Notes: generated by a model not told the origin, from the sequence alone. Positions 54,110 through 63,701 are shown, counted from the first letter of the stretch. The stretch is 64,000 nt of DNA from Zobellia uliginosa (GCF_900156625.1 NZ_FTOB01000001.1:186001-250000); one strand, 5' to 3'. Made by a program: numbers and translations.

Positions 54110-55030
54110 ATGAAAGATAGAATCGCGAAAATTACGTTTCTCCTAATGGCCCTTATCGTTTTTAGTGGATGGGTCAATAGTCCAACCGCCTTAATGCTCG
54201 GTTTCGGGTTTACCTTGTTTTTCAACAATCCGTTCAAGGCATACTGCCATAAGGCCATTCACTCGTTTCTTAAGGTTTCGGTGGTCGGACTTGGTTTTGG
54301 CATGTTCCTCAAAGAGACCCTAGAAACGGGCAAGGAAGGTTTTATACTGACTTTTTTATCGATCACCTTGACGGTAGGCCTCGGCTTCCTGCTGACGAAA
54401 GCGTTAAAACTAGATACCAAATTAGGCCACCTTATCACTTCAGGAACCTCGGTTTGCGGAGGTAGTGCCATTGCGGCCATCTCACCGGTGATCAACGCCA
54501 AAAGCAAGGTCATCAGTATTGCATTGGCCGTGGTATTCCTGCTTAACTCCATAGCCCTTTTTGTCTTTCCGGCCATAGGCCACTACCTGCACCTGACCCA
54601 ACATCAATTCGGACTATGGTGTGCCGTAGCCATTCACGATACGAGTTCGGTTATCGGTGCTTCCATAGGTTATGGTGACGAGGCATTGCGGACCGCCACA
54701 ACGGTTAAGCTTTCCCGTATGCTTTGGATCGTACCTTTATCCATATTGTCTATGCTCGTTTTTAAGACCAAGGGCGAAAAAGTAAAAATGCCTTATTTCA
54801 TCTTGCTTTTTATAGGGGCCATAATCTTAAACAGTTATCACCTTGTTCCGGCCACGGCGAGTTTGACCATCGTCTCTATTTCCAAAAAGCTTTTGATACT
54901 AACCCTGTTTTTAGTGGGCTCTACCCTTTCTATTGAAGATTTGCGCGCCACGGGAACAAGGCCTATGGTCTTAGCCGTATTGCTCTGGGTCTTCATTTCG
55001 GTACTTTCATTGCTTTATATCCTACATTAA
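54110..55030 (+). CDS. YeiH/UPF0324-family membrane protein (putative sulfate exporter)
   Basis: A 306-aa inner-membrane protein with about nine to ten hydrophobic helices. Family landmarks are HLITSGTSVCGGSAIAAISPVI and AVAIHDTSSVIGASIGYGDEAL. Relatives are proposed to export sulfate or related anions after sulfonate breakdown, but the activity is little tested. It is preceded by its likely LysR regulator. Confidence 0.88.
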   Translation: MKDRIAKITFLLMALIVFSGWVNSPTALMLGFGFTLFFNNPFKAYCHKAIHSFLKVSVVGLGFGMFLKETLETGKEGFILTFLSITLTVGLGFLLTKALKLDTKLGHLITSGTSVCGGSAIAAISPVINAKSKVISIALAVVFLLNSIALFVFPAIGHYLHLTQHQFGLWCAVAIHDTSSVIGASIGYGDEALRTATTVKLSRMLWIVPLSILSMLVFKTKGEKVKMPYFILLFIGAIILNSYHLVPATASLTIVSISKKLLILTLFLVGSTLSIEDLRATGTRPMVLAVLLWVFISVLSLLYILH

Positions 55031-55063
55031 AAGCAAGAGGGACGATATTACAGGCTACAACGG

Positions 55064-55804
55064 TTATCTTGTTTGCAGTTCTTTCAAGATAACCGTTCTT
55101 ACCTTCTCCCTTAGGGCCGCCTTGTCGTCTTCGGAAAGGCCCTTGGTTTTGTAAAATGAATGCACTTTGGCACGGATTCTTCCCGGTCCTCCACTGAAAA
55201 AGGAGAAAGAAAATCGCTTTTTGTTATCGTAGAACGTCATAGGGACGACCGGAATCGTATGGGCTATAGCCATTTTAAAGGCCCCATCCTTAAAGTTGTC
55301 CAATAGGATGCTTTCATCATCGGGCACTCCCCCTTCAGGAAAAATACAGATGCTCAAGCCTTGGTTCAACCTCTTTTGTGCCCGTCGGTAAACGGCGGTT
55401 CTGCTCCTAGCATCGCCCCGATCTACCATAATACAGACCCGTTTATAGAAAAACCCGAAAACCGGAATTTTCGCCAGCTCTTTCTTCCCCACAAAAACGA
55501 AAGGGTTTTTACTGATGTAAAGCATCAGCATAATATCTAACATACTGGTATGGTTGGCAACGAGCATATAACTTTTTCCCTTTTCCATTCTTTCGTCCCA
55601 ATATACTTTTGGCGGACAACCCATACCGTACAAAATGGGCAAGGCCCATAAGTTTCTGGCCAACCAAAAAAAATACGGATACCATTTTTGCGACAAGGTG
55701 GTCAACAATAAAAAAGGAAAAAACAAGAAGATGGGCAGGGCTACCAAAATATAGAACCAAATACGGTACAAGGTGTAGCCAATTTTTTTAACTAATCTGG
55801 GCAT
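55064..55804 (-). CDS. plsC: 1-acyl-sn-glycerol-3-phosphate acyltransferase
   Basis: A 246-aa membrane-bound acyltransferase that makes phosphatidic acid. The catalytic HX4D motif is NHTSMLD, and the glycerophosphate site is FPEGGVPDD. Two hydrophobic segments at the N terminus (WFYILVALPIFLFFPFLLL) anchor it. Length and motif order fit PlsC. It is divergent from trpS across about 70 bp. Confidence 0.9.
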   Translation of the reverse strand: MPRLVKKIGYTLYRIWFYILVALPIFLFFPFLLLTTLSQKWYPYFFWLARNLWALPILYGMGCPPKVYWDERMEKGKSYMLVANHTSMLDIMLMLYISKNPFVFVGKKELAKIPVFGFFYKRVCIMVDRGDARSRTAVYRRAQKRLNQGLSICIFPEGGVPDDESILLDNFKDGAFKMAIAHTIPVVPMTFYDNKKRFSFSFFSGGPGRIRAKVHSFYKTKGLSEDDKAALREKVRTVILKELQTR

Positions 55805-55847
55805 AAAATCAAAAGTAACAATTTTATCAGGTATAATCGATTTCTTT

Positions 55848-55855
55848 TATCTTTG
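55848..55855 (+). promoter_or_regulatory. -7 promoter box for trpS
   Basis: TATCTTTG, exact TAnnTTTG, ending 21 bp before the ATG at 55877. Confidence 0.55.
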
Positions 55856-55876
55856 TGCTCCTTTGAAAATCGACAA

Positions 55877-56845
55877 ATGGCAAGAATCTTAACAGGAATA
55901 CAGAGTACGGGCGTTCCACACCTAGGAAACATTTTGGGCGCTATTATACCCGCAATAGAAATGGCACAGGACCCAAAGAACGAATCGTTTTTGTTCATTG
56001 CAGACCTACATTCGCTCACACAGATTAAAAATGCGGAAGAACTTCGAAAAAACACCTATGCCATAGCTTCTACTTGGCTGGCTTTCGGACTGGACATTGA
56101 AAAGACCGTTTTTTACCGTCAGAGCGATGTCCCCCAGACCACCGAGCTCTCTTGGTACCTAGGCTGTTTCTTTCCATATCAAAGATTGACCTTGGCACAT
56201 TCGTTCAAAGACAAGGCGGACCGCCTAGAGGATGTCAATGCCGGACTCTTTACCTATCCGATGTTGATGGCGGCCGATATTCTTCTGTACGATGCCAATA
56301 TCGTTCCGGTAGGAAAAGATCAAATGCAACATATTGAGATTACCCGTGACGTGGCTTCGCGTTTTCATGCACAACTAGGAGAAACCTTTGTCATGCCCGA
56401 AGGTAAGGTTCAGGAAAGCACCATGTACATTCCCGGTACCGATGGAGAGAAGATGAGCAAGAGCAGGGGCAACTTGATCAACCTTTTCCAGACCGATAAA
56501 AAACTAAGGAAACAGATTATGGGTATACAGACGGACAGTACGCCTATGGAAGAACCAAAAGACCCGACTAACGACAACGTTTTTGCCTTATATAAAATAC
56601 TGGCCTCTCAAGAACAGATTGAAGAAATGAGTGCCAACTACCTTGCAGGAAACTACGGATACGGCCATGCCAAACAAGCACTTTACGAAGTAATCGTAAA
56701 CAAATTTGGAGATGCACGGGAGAAGTATGATTACTACATGAACCACCCCCAAGAAGTAGACGAAGCATTGGCCATAGGTGCTGAAAAAGCACGCAAAGTT
56801 GCCGATGGGGTACTTCAAAGAGTACGTGAAAAACTAGGATACTAA
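55877..56845 (+). CDS. trpS: Tryptophanyl-tRNA synthetase
   Basis: A 322-aa class I synthetase. The HIGH-like motif is TGVPHLGNILGA and the KMSKS loop is DGEKMSKSRGN. ATG 55877 (MARILTGIQSTG) is the start; the earlier ATG of the frame overlaps the promoter box. It is followed by a terminator 5 bp after the stop. Confidence 0.97.
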   Translation: MARILTGIQSTGVPHLGNILGAIIPAIEMAQDPKNESFLFIADLHSLTQIKNAEELRKNTYAIASTWLAFGLDIEKTVFYRQSDVPQTTELSWYLGCFFPYQRLTLAHSFKDKADRLEDVNAGLFTYPMLMAADILLYDANIVPVGKDQMQHIEITRDVASRFHAQLGETFVMPEGKVQESTMYIPGTDGEKMSKSRGNLINLFQTDKKLRKQIMGIQTDSTPMEEPKDPTNDNVFALYKILASQEQIEEMSANYLAGNYGYGHAKQALYEVIVNKFGDAREKYDYYMNHPQEVDEALAIGAEKARKVADGVLQRVREKLGY

Positions 56846-56850
56846 AATTT

Positions 56851-56882
56851 AACAAAACCGACCTCAGGGTCGGTTTTGTTTT
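56851..56882 (+). terminator. Terminator after trpS
   Basis: Arms AACAAAACCGACC and GGTCGGTTTTGTT around TCAG, then a T-run. The stem core resembles the one after ogt (6642). Confidence 0.9.
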
Positions 56883-57027
56883 TATAGGGTCTTCCCCATA
56901 TTCTTAATCCTTCGGATTTGGGAAGGTTTTTTATCGATAACTGGCATTTATACCGATACATCACCAGCATACCCCAACTTTACAAACTCACTGGTCGGTT
57001 GGCCTATCATCACAGCTTTGGGTTTTG

Positions 57028-58131
57028 TTAAATCGCTTCGAACAATTTTCCGGGCAAGGGACGCACAACGCCCTTCATTTCCATATTCAACAAAGTAGAA
57101 GAAGCCTTAAAGACAGGCAAGCGACATTCCAAGGCAATACTATCGAGCAATTGCTTTCCATTGCTTTGCAAATAATCATAGATCGATTGTTCGTCAGGCT
57201 CAAGATCCACGAAGAGCTGTTTTTGAACGGGCCTGGTTTCCTTCTCGGCCACATCCCATCCTAAGAGATATACCAAGTCGGCCGCGGAAGTGAGCATATG
57301 TGCCTTTTGTTGTTTTATAAGGTTATTACAACCCGAGCTATACTTATCCTGTGCCCTTCCGGGGACGGCAAAAACATCGCGATTATAACTGTTGGCAATA
57401 TCGGCCGTAACCAAACTGCCCCCTCTTTCCGCCGATTCGATGACCACCGTAGCCTCGGTCATACCGGCAATAATCCGGTTTCGTTTTAAAAAATTCTCCC
57501 TGTCGGGCCGGGTCGTACTGCGAAATTCGGTGTAAAACCCTCCATTCTTTTCTACATCACGGACATACTTGCCATGGGCTTCGGGATAGATTTGGTTGAG
57601 GCCATGGGCCAAGCATCCAATAGTCTGCAAACCATGTTTAATGGCGGCCTTTTGGGCGGTAATATCCACCCCATAGGCAAAGCCGCTTACGATAATGGGG
57701 TTCAAGGGCGCTATTTCCTCTATAAATTTTTCACAGAAGGCAGTGCCATAACCCGTAATCTTACGGGTGCCCACAATACTGATAAGCCTACGGCCCTCCA
57801 AGTTAATGTTACCCCTTTTGTAGAGCAGTACCGGACTGTCGATACAGTGCTTTAGATAGCTGGGATAATCGGCATCCTTAAAATACGAAAAACCAATGCG
57901 GTTCTTCTGGATATAATCATATTCGCGCTCTGCGGCTTCTTGATGTTCCCCATCGTGCAAACCTTTTAAGATATGTGTGCCAATACCATCGATCTTTAAA
58001 AGATGGTGTCGTTTTTCCTCAAAAACGGCTTGGGCACTACCACAATGCTCAATAAGTTTTTTAATGGTTACATCTCCAATTTTAGGAACACTTTGTAAGC
58101 GCAAAATCGCAAGCAATTCATCTGTAATCAT
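57028..58131 (-). CDS. dprA: DNA-processing protein DprA
   Basis: A 367-aa protein that binds incoming single-stranded DNA and loads RecA during natural transformation. An N-terminal helix-hairpin-helix region (LQSVPKIGDVTIKKLIEHCG, KIDGIGTHILKGL) is followed by the Rossmann-like DprA fold (VGTRKITGYGTAFCEKF, VSGFAYGVDITAQKAAI, GSLVTADIANSYNRDVFAVPG). The C terminus holds a small winged-helix domain. It is divergent from the HU-CCDC81/SPOR gene. Confidence 0.95.
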   Translation of the reverse strand: MITDELLAILRLQSVPKIGDVTIKKLIEHCGSAQAVFEEKRHHLLKIDGIGTHILKGLHDGEHQEAAEREYDYIQKNRIGFSYFKDADYPSYLKHCIDSPVLLYKRGNINLEGRRLISIVGTRKITGYGTAFCEKFIEEIAPLNPIIVSGFAYGVDITAQKAAIKHGLQTIGCLAHGLNQIYPEAHGKYVRDVEKNGGFYTEFRSTTRPDRENFLKRNRIIAGMTEATVVIESAERGGSLVTADIANSYNRDVFAVPGRAQDKYSSGCNNLIKQQKAHMLTSAADLVYLLGWDVAEKETRPVQKQLFVDLEPDEQSIYDYLQSNGKQLLDSIALECRLPVFKASSTLLNMEMKGVVRPLPGKLFEAI

Positions 58132-58222
58132 TTATACTAGCATCAAAGTTATCCACAAAATACACAAATTATAATGTTAATAAAAAGTCAGAAGGACCCT
58201 AGTCTGCCCCTATAATTTTTTC

Positions 58223-58230
58223 CATATTTG
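58223..58230 (+). promoter_or_regulatory. -7 promoter box for the HU-CCDC81/SPOR gene
   Basis: CATATTTG, one mismatch from TAnnTTTG, ends 6 bp before the chosen ATG, which predicts a nearly leaderless mRNA. Confidence 0.35.
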
Positions 58231-58236
58231 CGTCAT

Positions 58237-59196
58237 ATGGGATTAGAACGCTATATATCTGAGTTAATGTACAGGTACAACTGTGTAGTTGTGCCAGGTT
58301 TCGGTGCTTTCTTAACCGAACAGAAATCTGCCGTAATACATGAGAGCACCAATACTTTTTACCCTCCAGTAAAAACCGTTTCGTTCAACCAACAGTTGTT
58401 GTCAAATGACGGCCTCTTGGTTTCATACGCTGCCGAAGCGCAAAATATTTCCTTTGAGGAAATGCTCGGGCAGGTCAACGAAATTGTGGCCGAGTGGAAA
58501 GCCGAATTAAAAAAAGGTAGTCAATTACAATTGGCCGATATCGGAACCCTTTGGTTCAACTCAGAAAATAAAATACAGTTTCAACCCTCCGGAAACGTCA
58601 ACTACCTGACCTCTTCCTTCGGAATGTCCTCTTTTGTTTCCGCACCGGTAACCCGAGAGGTCTTAAAAGAAGAAGTGTCTCAGCTAGAGGAAAGCATTCC
58701 TTTGGCATTTACACCGGAAAAGCGCGAGACCCTAAGCCTTCGCCCATACTTAAAGTATGCAGCGGTCGCTTTGATTGCCTTAACATTGGGCGTTACAGGA
58801 TTTCAGTTTTACAAATCTAATGCGAACAACCAACAGTTAGCTCGCGAAGAAGCCCAGGAACAGGTTTCAAAACGCATTCAAGAAGCCACATTTTTTGATG
58901 CGCAACCCTTAGAACTACCCACAATTACGCTTAAAACTTCCAAAAAAGGAGCGGCGGATAAAGCGGAAAAACGCATGCACCACATTATTGCCGGGGCATT
59001 CCGATACCGCACCAACGCCGACAGAAAAATAGAGGAATTAAAGCAGAAGGGATACAATCCATCTTATATAGGAACGAATCCGTTCGGCCTGTACTTGGTA
59101 GCCTACGACAGCTTTACCGACTCGAACAAAGCGTTAATGGCCCTTCGGGAAATTAAGCTTACCCAAAAGGATGCTTGGTTAAAATCAAGTCACTAA
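58237..59196 (+). CDS. HU-CCDC81 and SPOR domain membrane protein
   Basis: A 319-aa bitopic protein. The N-terminal part (about 1-135) resembles the HU-like CCDC81 domain pair (YNCVVVPGFGAFLTEQKSA), a membrane helix lies at about 170-190 (AAVALIALTLGVTGFQFY), and the C-terminal about 80 residues form a SPOR domain (HHIIAGAFRYRTNADRKIEELKQKG) that binds denuded glycan strands. It probably links an inner DNA- or filament-binding domain with septal peptidoglycan. ATG 58237 is preferred to a TTG three codons earlier that overlaps the promoter. Confidence 0.88.
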   Translation: MGLERYISELMYRYNCVVVPGFGAFLTEQKSAVIHESTNTFYPPVKTVSFNQQLLSNDGLLVSYAAEAQNISFEEMLGQVNEIVAEWKAELKKGSQLQLADIGTLWFNSENKIQFQPSGNVNYLTSSFGMSSFVSAPVTREVLKEEVSQLEESIPLAFTPEKRETLSLRPYLKYAAVALIALTLGVTGFQFYKSNANNQQLAREEAQEQVSKRIQEATFFDAQPLELPTITLKTSKKGAADKAEKRMHHIIAGAFRYRTNADRKIEELKQKGYNPSYIGTNPFGLYLVAYDSFTDSNKALMALREIKLTQKDAWLKSSH

Positions 59197-59302
59197 CATT
59201 CCTTTAGACTTACGGTTTTAGGCCTAAAAACTTCAATAGCCCATCTTTTTTTTCAACTTGTCCTAGGCAAAAAGCTTCTGCTATGGTGCCCATTAAAAAA
59301 AG

Positions 59303-59310
59303 TATCTTTG
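59303..59310 (+). promoter_or_regulatory. -7 promoter box for the thioesterase gene
   Basis: TATCTTTG, exact TAnnTTTG, ending 15 bp before the ATG at 59326. Confidence 0.55.
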
Positions 59311-59325
59311 ACAAAAAATTGATTT

Positions 59326-59838
59326 ATGCAGGCTAAAAATCCCAGCGATTCTAGAACGATATTGACCGATATGGTACTCCCTAGTGAGACCAACCCCCTT
59401 AACAATCTCTTTGGAGGCGAATTACTGGCTCGAATGGACCGTGCCGCAAGTATAGCCGCACGTCGCCATAGCCGTCGTATTACGGTTACCGCTTCGGTGA
59501 ACCACGTAGCCTTTAACCAATCCGTACCCGTAGGAAGCGTTCTTACGGTAGAAGCAGCCGTTTCACGAGCTTTTAATACTTCTATGGAGGTTTACATCGA
59601 TGTATGGATGGAAGATCGCTTTACAGGTGAAAAATCAAAGGCAAACGAAGCCATATACACCTTTGTAGCCGTAGACGATACCGGAAGGCCTACAGTGGTG
59701 CCCCCTTTACAACCCGAGACTCCACTCGAGCAAGAACGCTACGATGGCGCTTTGCGCAGAAAGCAATTAAGCCTTGTCTTGGCCGGAAAAATGAAACCTC
59801 ATGATGCCACCGAACTAAAGGCATTGTTCATGGAATAA
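59326..59838 (+). CDS. Acyl-CoA thioesterase, hotdog fold
   Basis: A 170-aa enzyme of the YciA/BACH type that hydrolyses acyl-CoA. The family signature PSETNPLNNLFGGELLARMDRAA contains the catalytic Asn/Asp region, and SVNHVAFNQSVPVGSVL forms the hotdog helix environment. The C-terminal 40 residues are a helical extension. It is convergent with the aldo/keto reductase gene. Confidence 0.92.
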   Translation: MQAKNPSDSRTILTDMVLPSETNPLNNLFGGELLARMDRAASIAARRHSRRITVTASVNHVAFNQSVPVGSVLTVEAAVSRAFNTSMEVYIDVWMEDRFTGEKSKANEAIYTFVAVDDTGRPTVVPPLQPETPLEQERYDGALRRKQLSLVLAGKMKPHDATELKALFME

Positions 59839-59845
59839 GCCTTCT

Positions 59846-60688
59846 TTAAAAATCGAAATTATCGGGATCGGGCCCGGTGCGCTCACCCTTATCAAGACTA
59901 TCTAGATAGGCCATATCGGAATGTGAAAGTTCAAAGTCGAAAATATCGGCATTGGACTTGATCCTATTTTCGTGTACCGATTTTGGAATGGCCACTATGC
60001 CCTTCTGTAAATTGTAGCGCAAGATAATCTGTGCAATGGATTTATTGTATTTGCCGGTCAGCCCATCAAAGACATCGGATTTTGCATCGAAGACCTTCCC
60101 ATGCATAAAGGGCGACCAAGATTCGTACTGACCCCCCTTGTCATTGCAAAAATCGATCAGGTCTTGTTGCACCAAGTAAGGATGGAATTCCATTTGATTG
60201 ACCATTGGGACAATTTCGGCCGTTTCAAGCAAGTCTTCGAGGTGATGTCGCAAAAAGTTGCTCACACCAATGGCCCGAATACGCTTTTCACGGTACAACT
60301 TTTCCATGGCACGCCAAGTATCCTTGTATTTTCCAGCCACTGGCCAATGAATTAGATACAAATCGAGGTATTCTACCCCCAGACGCTCCAAACTGTCTTC
60401 AAAAGCCTTTAAAGTGCTTTCATAGCCTTGGTCGGCATTCCATAGCTTAGATACCAAGAACACCTCTTCGCGCGCGACATCACTTTGCCGAATTCCCTTG
60501 CCAACGCCCTCTTCGTTTTTATATATTGCGGCAGTATCGATATGTCGATACCCCAGGTTCAAAGCCGTTTTAACGGCATCGACCACATCTTGGTCATTAT
60601 CGGCCAAGTACGTACCTAGGCCCAAATAAGGGATTTCTACCCCATTGTTTAACGCAAATGTGCCCTGTAAGTCTGTTATCTTCTTCAT
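59846..60688 (-). CDS. Aldo/keto reductase
   Basis: A 280-aa NADPH-dependent oxidoreductase of the AKR5-like (2,5-diketogluconate reductase) group. The catalytic tetrad is Asp and Tyr in HIDTAAIYKNEEGVG, Lys in LVSKLWN and His in LIHWP. The phosphate-binding IPKSVHENRIKSNADIFDF lies near the C terminus. Two residues usual in the substrate loop (GGQYESWSPF) are somewhat changed. The physiological substrate is unknown. Confidence 0.92.
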   Translation of the reverse strand: MKKITDLQGTFALNNGVEIPYLGLGTYLADNDQDVVDAVKTALNLGYRHIDTAAIYKNEEGVGKGIRQSDVAREEVFLVSKLWNADQGYESTLKAFEDSLERLGVEYLDLYLIHWPVAGKYKDTWRAMEKLYREKRIRAIGVSNFLRHHLEDLLETAEIVPMVNQMEFHPYLVQQDLIDFCNDKGGQYESWSPFMHGKVFDAKSDVFDGLTGKYNKSIAQIILRYNLQKGIVAIPKSVHENRIKSNADIFDFELSHSDMAYLDSLDKGERTGPDPDNFDF

Positions 60689-60695
60689 ATCCTTC

Positions 60696-61925
60696 CTATA
60701 ATTGGTACACCCACTCCTCTGGATTGAGTTTGGAAGTGTTCTGGTGCAAGTAAAACTTCAATTTGGTCTGTCCGTTAGACCGATTGGTATAAATCTCGCC
60801 CAACTCGGTTTTTGCTTCAACGCGATCCCCCTTCTTAACATAGAGTTTAGAAAGGTTGTAATAGGTGCTGATAAAGTTACCATGCTTCAATTGCACGGCC
60901 TTATTCCCCCCTGGTATAGACAGAATGGCAATAACCTCTCCCCTAAAAATAGCCCTGGCCTTCGCCCCTTGGTCGGTAGTTATGATAACCCCGTTACTCT
61001 GGTGTTTTATCCCCGGGTATATAGCATCGGCATATACACCGAAACCTTGGCTTTTAAATCCCTTCTCCACCGGCCATATCAAGCGGCCCTTATTGGCGGT
61101 AAAACTATTGGCAACAATAGCGGCCTCCGGCGTCAATAAGAATTTACTCGGATCATCACTTTTCTTTCCGCTGTCTTTGTTCGACGCGGCAATGGCCTCA
61201 CGGATCAAACGTTCGATTTGACGATCGATTTGCTTGGCTTGATTTTGTTTATCGCGTATTTGGGCCGCATATTTCGTCTCACTCTTACGAATCGAGCCCA
61301 AGAGTTCTTGGTGGGCCTTCTTTTCCGTAGTCATGGCCTTCTTTGCCTTCAAGTTCTCGGCCAACAAACGTTCCTTCTCCTTTCGTTGTACCGTAAGTCC
61401 GGCGTTGAGCTTGCCCAATTCTTCGGTCTTGACCACAATTTTTTCCCCTTGTTTACGCCTAAACTCAGTGTATTGCTTTATATACTGCATCCGCTTGAAG
61501 GCTTGATAAAAATTTTCGGAGGAAAGAAGGAACATTAATTTACTCTGTTGGATCTTACTCTGATACCCCTTTTGTATCATCAAGGCGTAATCATCCTTGA
61601 GCGCTTCCAATTCTTCACGCAGTTTGGTAATGACTCGAATATTGTCATTGATTTTCTTGTTCAGCAAATTTGATTGTTGATTGGTAACATCGATAAGCTT
61701 TTGGCGCACCTTGATCTTATTGTCTAGGGCTTCCATTTGATCGAGAACGTTGCCTTTTTTCTTCTTTTGGTCAAAAAGCAAGTAATTGATCTGCTCTATT
61801 TCCTTTTGCAACTGTTCGCGTTTGGCCTCTAGGGCTTCCTGCTCTTCGTTTTGGGCACAAAGCGTGCTCCATCCAAATAAATAGAAACCAAGAAAAACGA
61901 CAAGAAAATACTTATTACCGCGCAT
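60696..61925 (-). CDS. EnvC-like murein hydrolase activator (degenerate M23/LytM domain)
   Basis: A 409-aa exported protein (signal FLGFYLFGWSTLCAQ). Residues about 25-255 are a long coiled coil with two heptad-rich arms. The C-terminal LytM domain (about 285-409) lacks the usual zinc ligands: the last HxH motif reads LKFYLHQ with Lys in the first His place, and HxxxD is absent near IKHQSNG. It is therefore probably an activator of amidases in cell division, as EnvC is, not an enzyme. Its start overlaps the DUF4292 gene end by 11 bp. Confidence 0.88.
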   Translation of the reverse strand: MRGNKYFLVVFLGFYLFGWSTLCAQNEEQEALEAKREQLQKEIEQINYLLFDQKKKKGNVLDQMEALDNKIKVRQKLIDVTNQQSNLLNKKINDNIRVITKLREELEALKDDYALMIQKGYQSKIQQSKLMFLLSSENFYQAFKRMQYIKQYTEFRRKQGEKIVVKTEELGKLNAGLTVQRKEKERLLAENLKAKKAMTTEKKAHQELLGSIRKSETKYAAQIRDKQNQAKQIDRQIERLIREAIAASNKDSGKKSDDPSKFLLTPEAAIVANSFTANKGRLIWPVEKGFKSQGFGVYADAIYPGIKHQSNGVIITTDQGAKARAIFRGEVIAILSIPGGNKAVQLKHGNFISTYYNLSKLYVKKGDRVEAKTELGEIYTNRSNGQTKLKFYLHQNTSKLNPEEWVYQL

Positions 61926-62709
61926 CGTCAGTTAGTGTAATTTCTTTAAAACCTTTCGGTATTTTATACGGAAAGTTCATGGGTTGGTCAAATTCAATAT
62001 TGCGATATTCGATATCTACCGTATTCCGATCACCCCCTTCTATGGCCGCAACGGCGATACGTTGGGGTAGAATATATTTTCCTATTTTCTGATAATCCGT
62101 ATAGTTCACCTGCAGCAATCTTTTCTTTAAGGGTTGCGAGAGCTGTTGTGAGGCCATCTTAAAGTTTTTGGGTTCTATCTGAAAAACGACCTTGAACAAT
62201 TCCATGGCTTTTTTAGGCTTCAACTGATAATCGCCATTAACCACTGTAGCATCGTATTTTGCTTCCTTAAGGTTGAAAAGGGCCTGCCCCATTAAAAGGT
62301 TCTGTACCTGCTCAAAATCGAGTTCAGTACCTAAGAACTTGCTCAAATAAGCAAAATCACCATCAAAGTACTCGTTCTGCAACTTGTTGTAAAAAGTAAC
62401 CCTTCCCGGGGTAATATAAGCCTTGACCATGCCCAAGGGGGCACTCATCCAGATGGCCTTGTCCTTTTCCATACGCAAACTAACGGAAACCCCTTGTGTC
62501 GATTCACCGTCGGAATAATCAATACGCATTTTACCGCTCAAGGTATTGAAATCGGTAGTATGGGCATAGTGGTTTTTCACTATGGCCTTCGCCGAAAGAT
62601 TGCCATCGACCTTTCCATCGGCCAAAACCTTGTTCGACTTACAGGAAAGAGAAAGGGATAGTACAACAAGCGCCATCAAACGCAAGACAATTCGCAATGG
62701 TAAGGCCAT
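61915..62709 (-). CDS. DUF4292 lipoprotein
   Basis: A 264-aa lipoprotein (lipobox LSLSC, C23) of a Bacteroidota family with a LolA/LolB-like antiparallel beta half-barrel: AIVKNHYAHTTDFNTLSGKMRIDYSDG and IWMSAPLGMVKAYITPGRVTFYN. The fold suggests lipid or lipoprotein binding in the periplasm; the true role is unknown. It lies between the TPR gene (15 bp) and the EnvC-like gene, all one strand. Confidence 0.88.
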   Translation of the reverse strand: MALPLRIVLRLMALVVLSLSLSCKSNKVLADGKVDGNLSAKAIVKNHYAHTTDFNTLSGKMRIDYSDGESTQGVSVSLRMEKDKAIWMSAPLGMVKAYITPGRVTFYNKLQNEYFDGDFAYLSKFLGTELDFEQVQNLLMGQALFNLKEAKYDATVVNGDYQLKPKKAMELFKVVFQIEPKNFKMASQQLSQPLKKRLLQVNYTDYQKIGKYILPQRIAVAAIEGGDRNTVDIEYRNIEFDQPMNFPYKIPKGFKEITLTDDAR

Positions 62710-62724
62710 AATTTTTGTAACAGT

Positions 62725-63666
62725 TTAAAACCCGGGTTTTATCTTACGAAGATACATATTTGCCTTGACTGAATTGTTAATGGAATTATAAGCATCGGAC
62801 AGCTCTTGATAAAATTTATTGGCCAGGGAGATATCGCCCACCAAATAATCGAGTCCCGCTTCAAGCGTTTCTATGGCTTCGCGCGCCCTTCCTTTCCTGT
62901 TCAGGGCGAGGCCTTGGGCATAATAAAAATAGGGTTGCGAAGGATAACTTTCCAAGGCTTCGGCGGCAACGCGGTCTAAGGCAAGGTAATTCTTGGTTTG
63001 AAGCATTCCTTGAATACGGCTTCGATATTGCTCAAAAGACCCCGATTCAGAGCCGCCATCATTGGAGAAGGTAAAGGAACTTTTACTGGCCGCAGCTTCC
63101 TGTGCCTCGATTAAATCGGCCACTTTTATGGAAAGTTGCCGGGTAAAATTAGACTTAGGTGTTTCCTTTAAAACGGATTGTGCCTCCTTGGCCCTTCCCC
63201 TTCTGAAAAAAATCAGGGCGAGGTTTTCCTTAAATTTTACATTGTCGAAAGGCAATTGCTCCCTTAGGGAATCAATAGATTTTTGCTGCTTCCGTGCGAT
63301 ATCCACGTAAGTATCGATATACCAAAGATTGTCGGGACGGGCCAAAAGTGCGGCCAAGGCATACTCTTCGGCCACAGGATACTGTTTTTCCTTTAAATAG
63401 AGCTTTGCGAGCTCATGGTCTACCACATCGTTTTCGGGGTCGAGCTGTTTGCACTCGAGCATAAGGTTGATCGCCCTATCATAGTTCTCTATACCCTTTT
63501 GTTTCAGGGCTTCGAAAAATTTATCTTGAAACGCATCCGAATAATCCTCCAAAAAAACTTCGGCACTCTGGTTTTCATCAATAGCGGGCGTTTCTTGGGC
63601 ATAGGCCGATAGGGAGACCCCAAAAAATCCTCCTACAAATAGCGATATGAGCTGTCTCGTTTTCAT
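62725..63666 (-). CDS. Tetratricopeptide-repeat protein, exported
   Basis: A 313-aa protein with a signal peptide (LISLFVGGFFGVSLSAYA). It has about five to six helical TPR-like pairs, e.g. KGIENYDRAINLMLECKQLDP, LALNRKGRAREAIETLEAGL and FYQELSDAYNSINNSVKANMY. Such proteins act as scaffolds. Its constant position with dut, DUF4292 and the EnvC-like gene suggests a cell-envelope role, which is an inference. Confidence 0.85.
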   Translation of the reverse strand: MKTRQLISLFVGGFFGVSLSAYAQETPAIDENQSAEVFLEDYSDAFQDKFFEALKQKGIENYDRAINLMLECKQLDPENDVVDHELAKLYLKEKQYPVAEEYALAALLARPDNLWYIDTYVDIARKQQKSIDSLREQLPFDNVKFKENLALIFFRRGRAKEAQSVLKETPKSNFTRQLSIKVADLIEAQEAAASKSSFTFSNDGGSESGSFEQYRSRIQGMLQTKNYLALDRVAAEALESYPSQPYFYYAQGLALNRKGRAREAIETLEAGLDYLVGDISLANKFYQELSDAYNSINNSVKANMYLRKIKPGF

Positions 63667-63701
63667 TTGATACCCAAGGTAAATACTATCTTAGCCCTTG
63701 C

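Noticed and set aside
56851-56882. Similarity of the trpS terminator to the ogt terminator as a possible repeat family
   Set aside because: Only the stem core CCGACC/GGTCGG is shared and the flanks differ; common terminator sequence explains it.
58149-58157. TTATCCACA, a perfect DnaA-box 9-mer near dprA
   Set aside because: One such 9-mer in 64 kb is expected about every second window by chance, and no cluster or dnaA gene is present, so it is not an origin.
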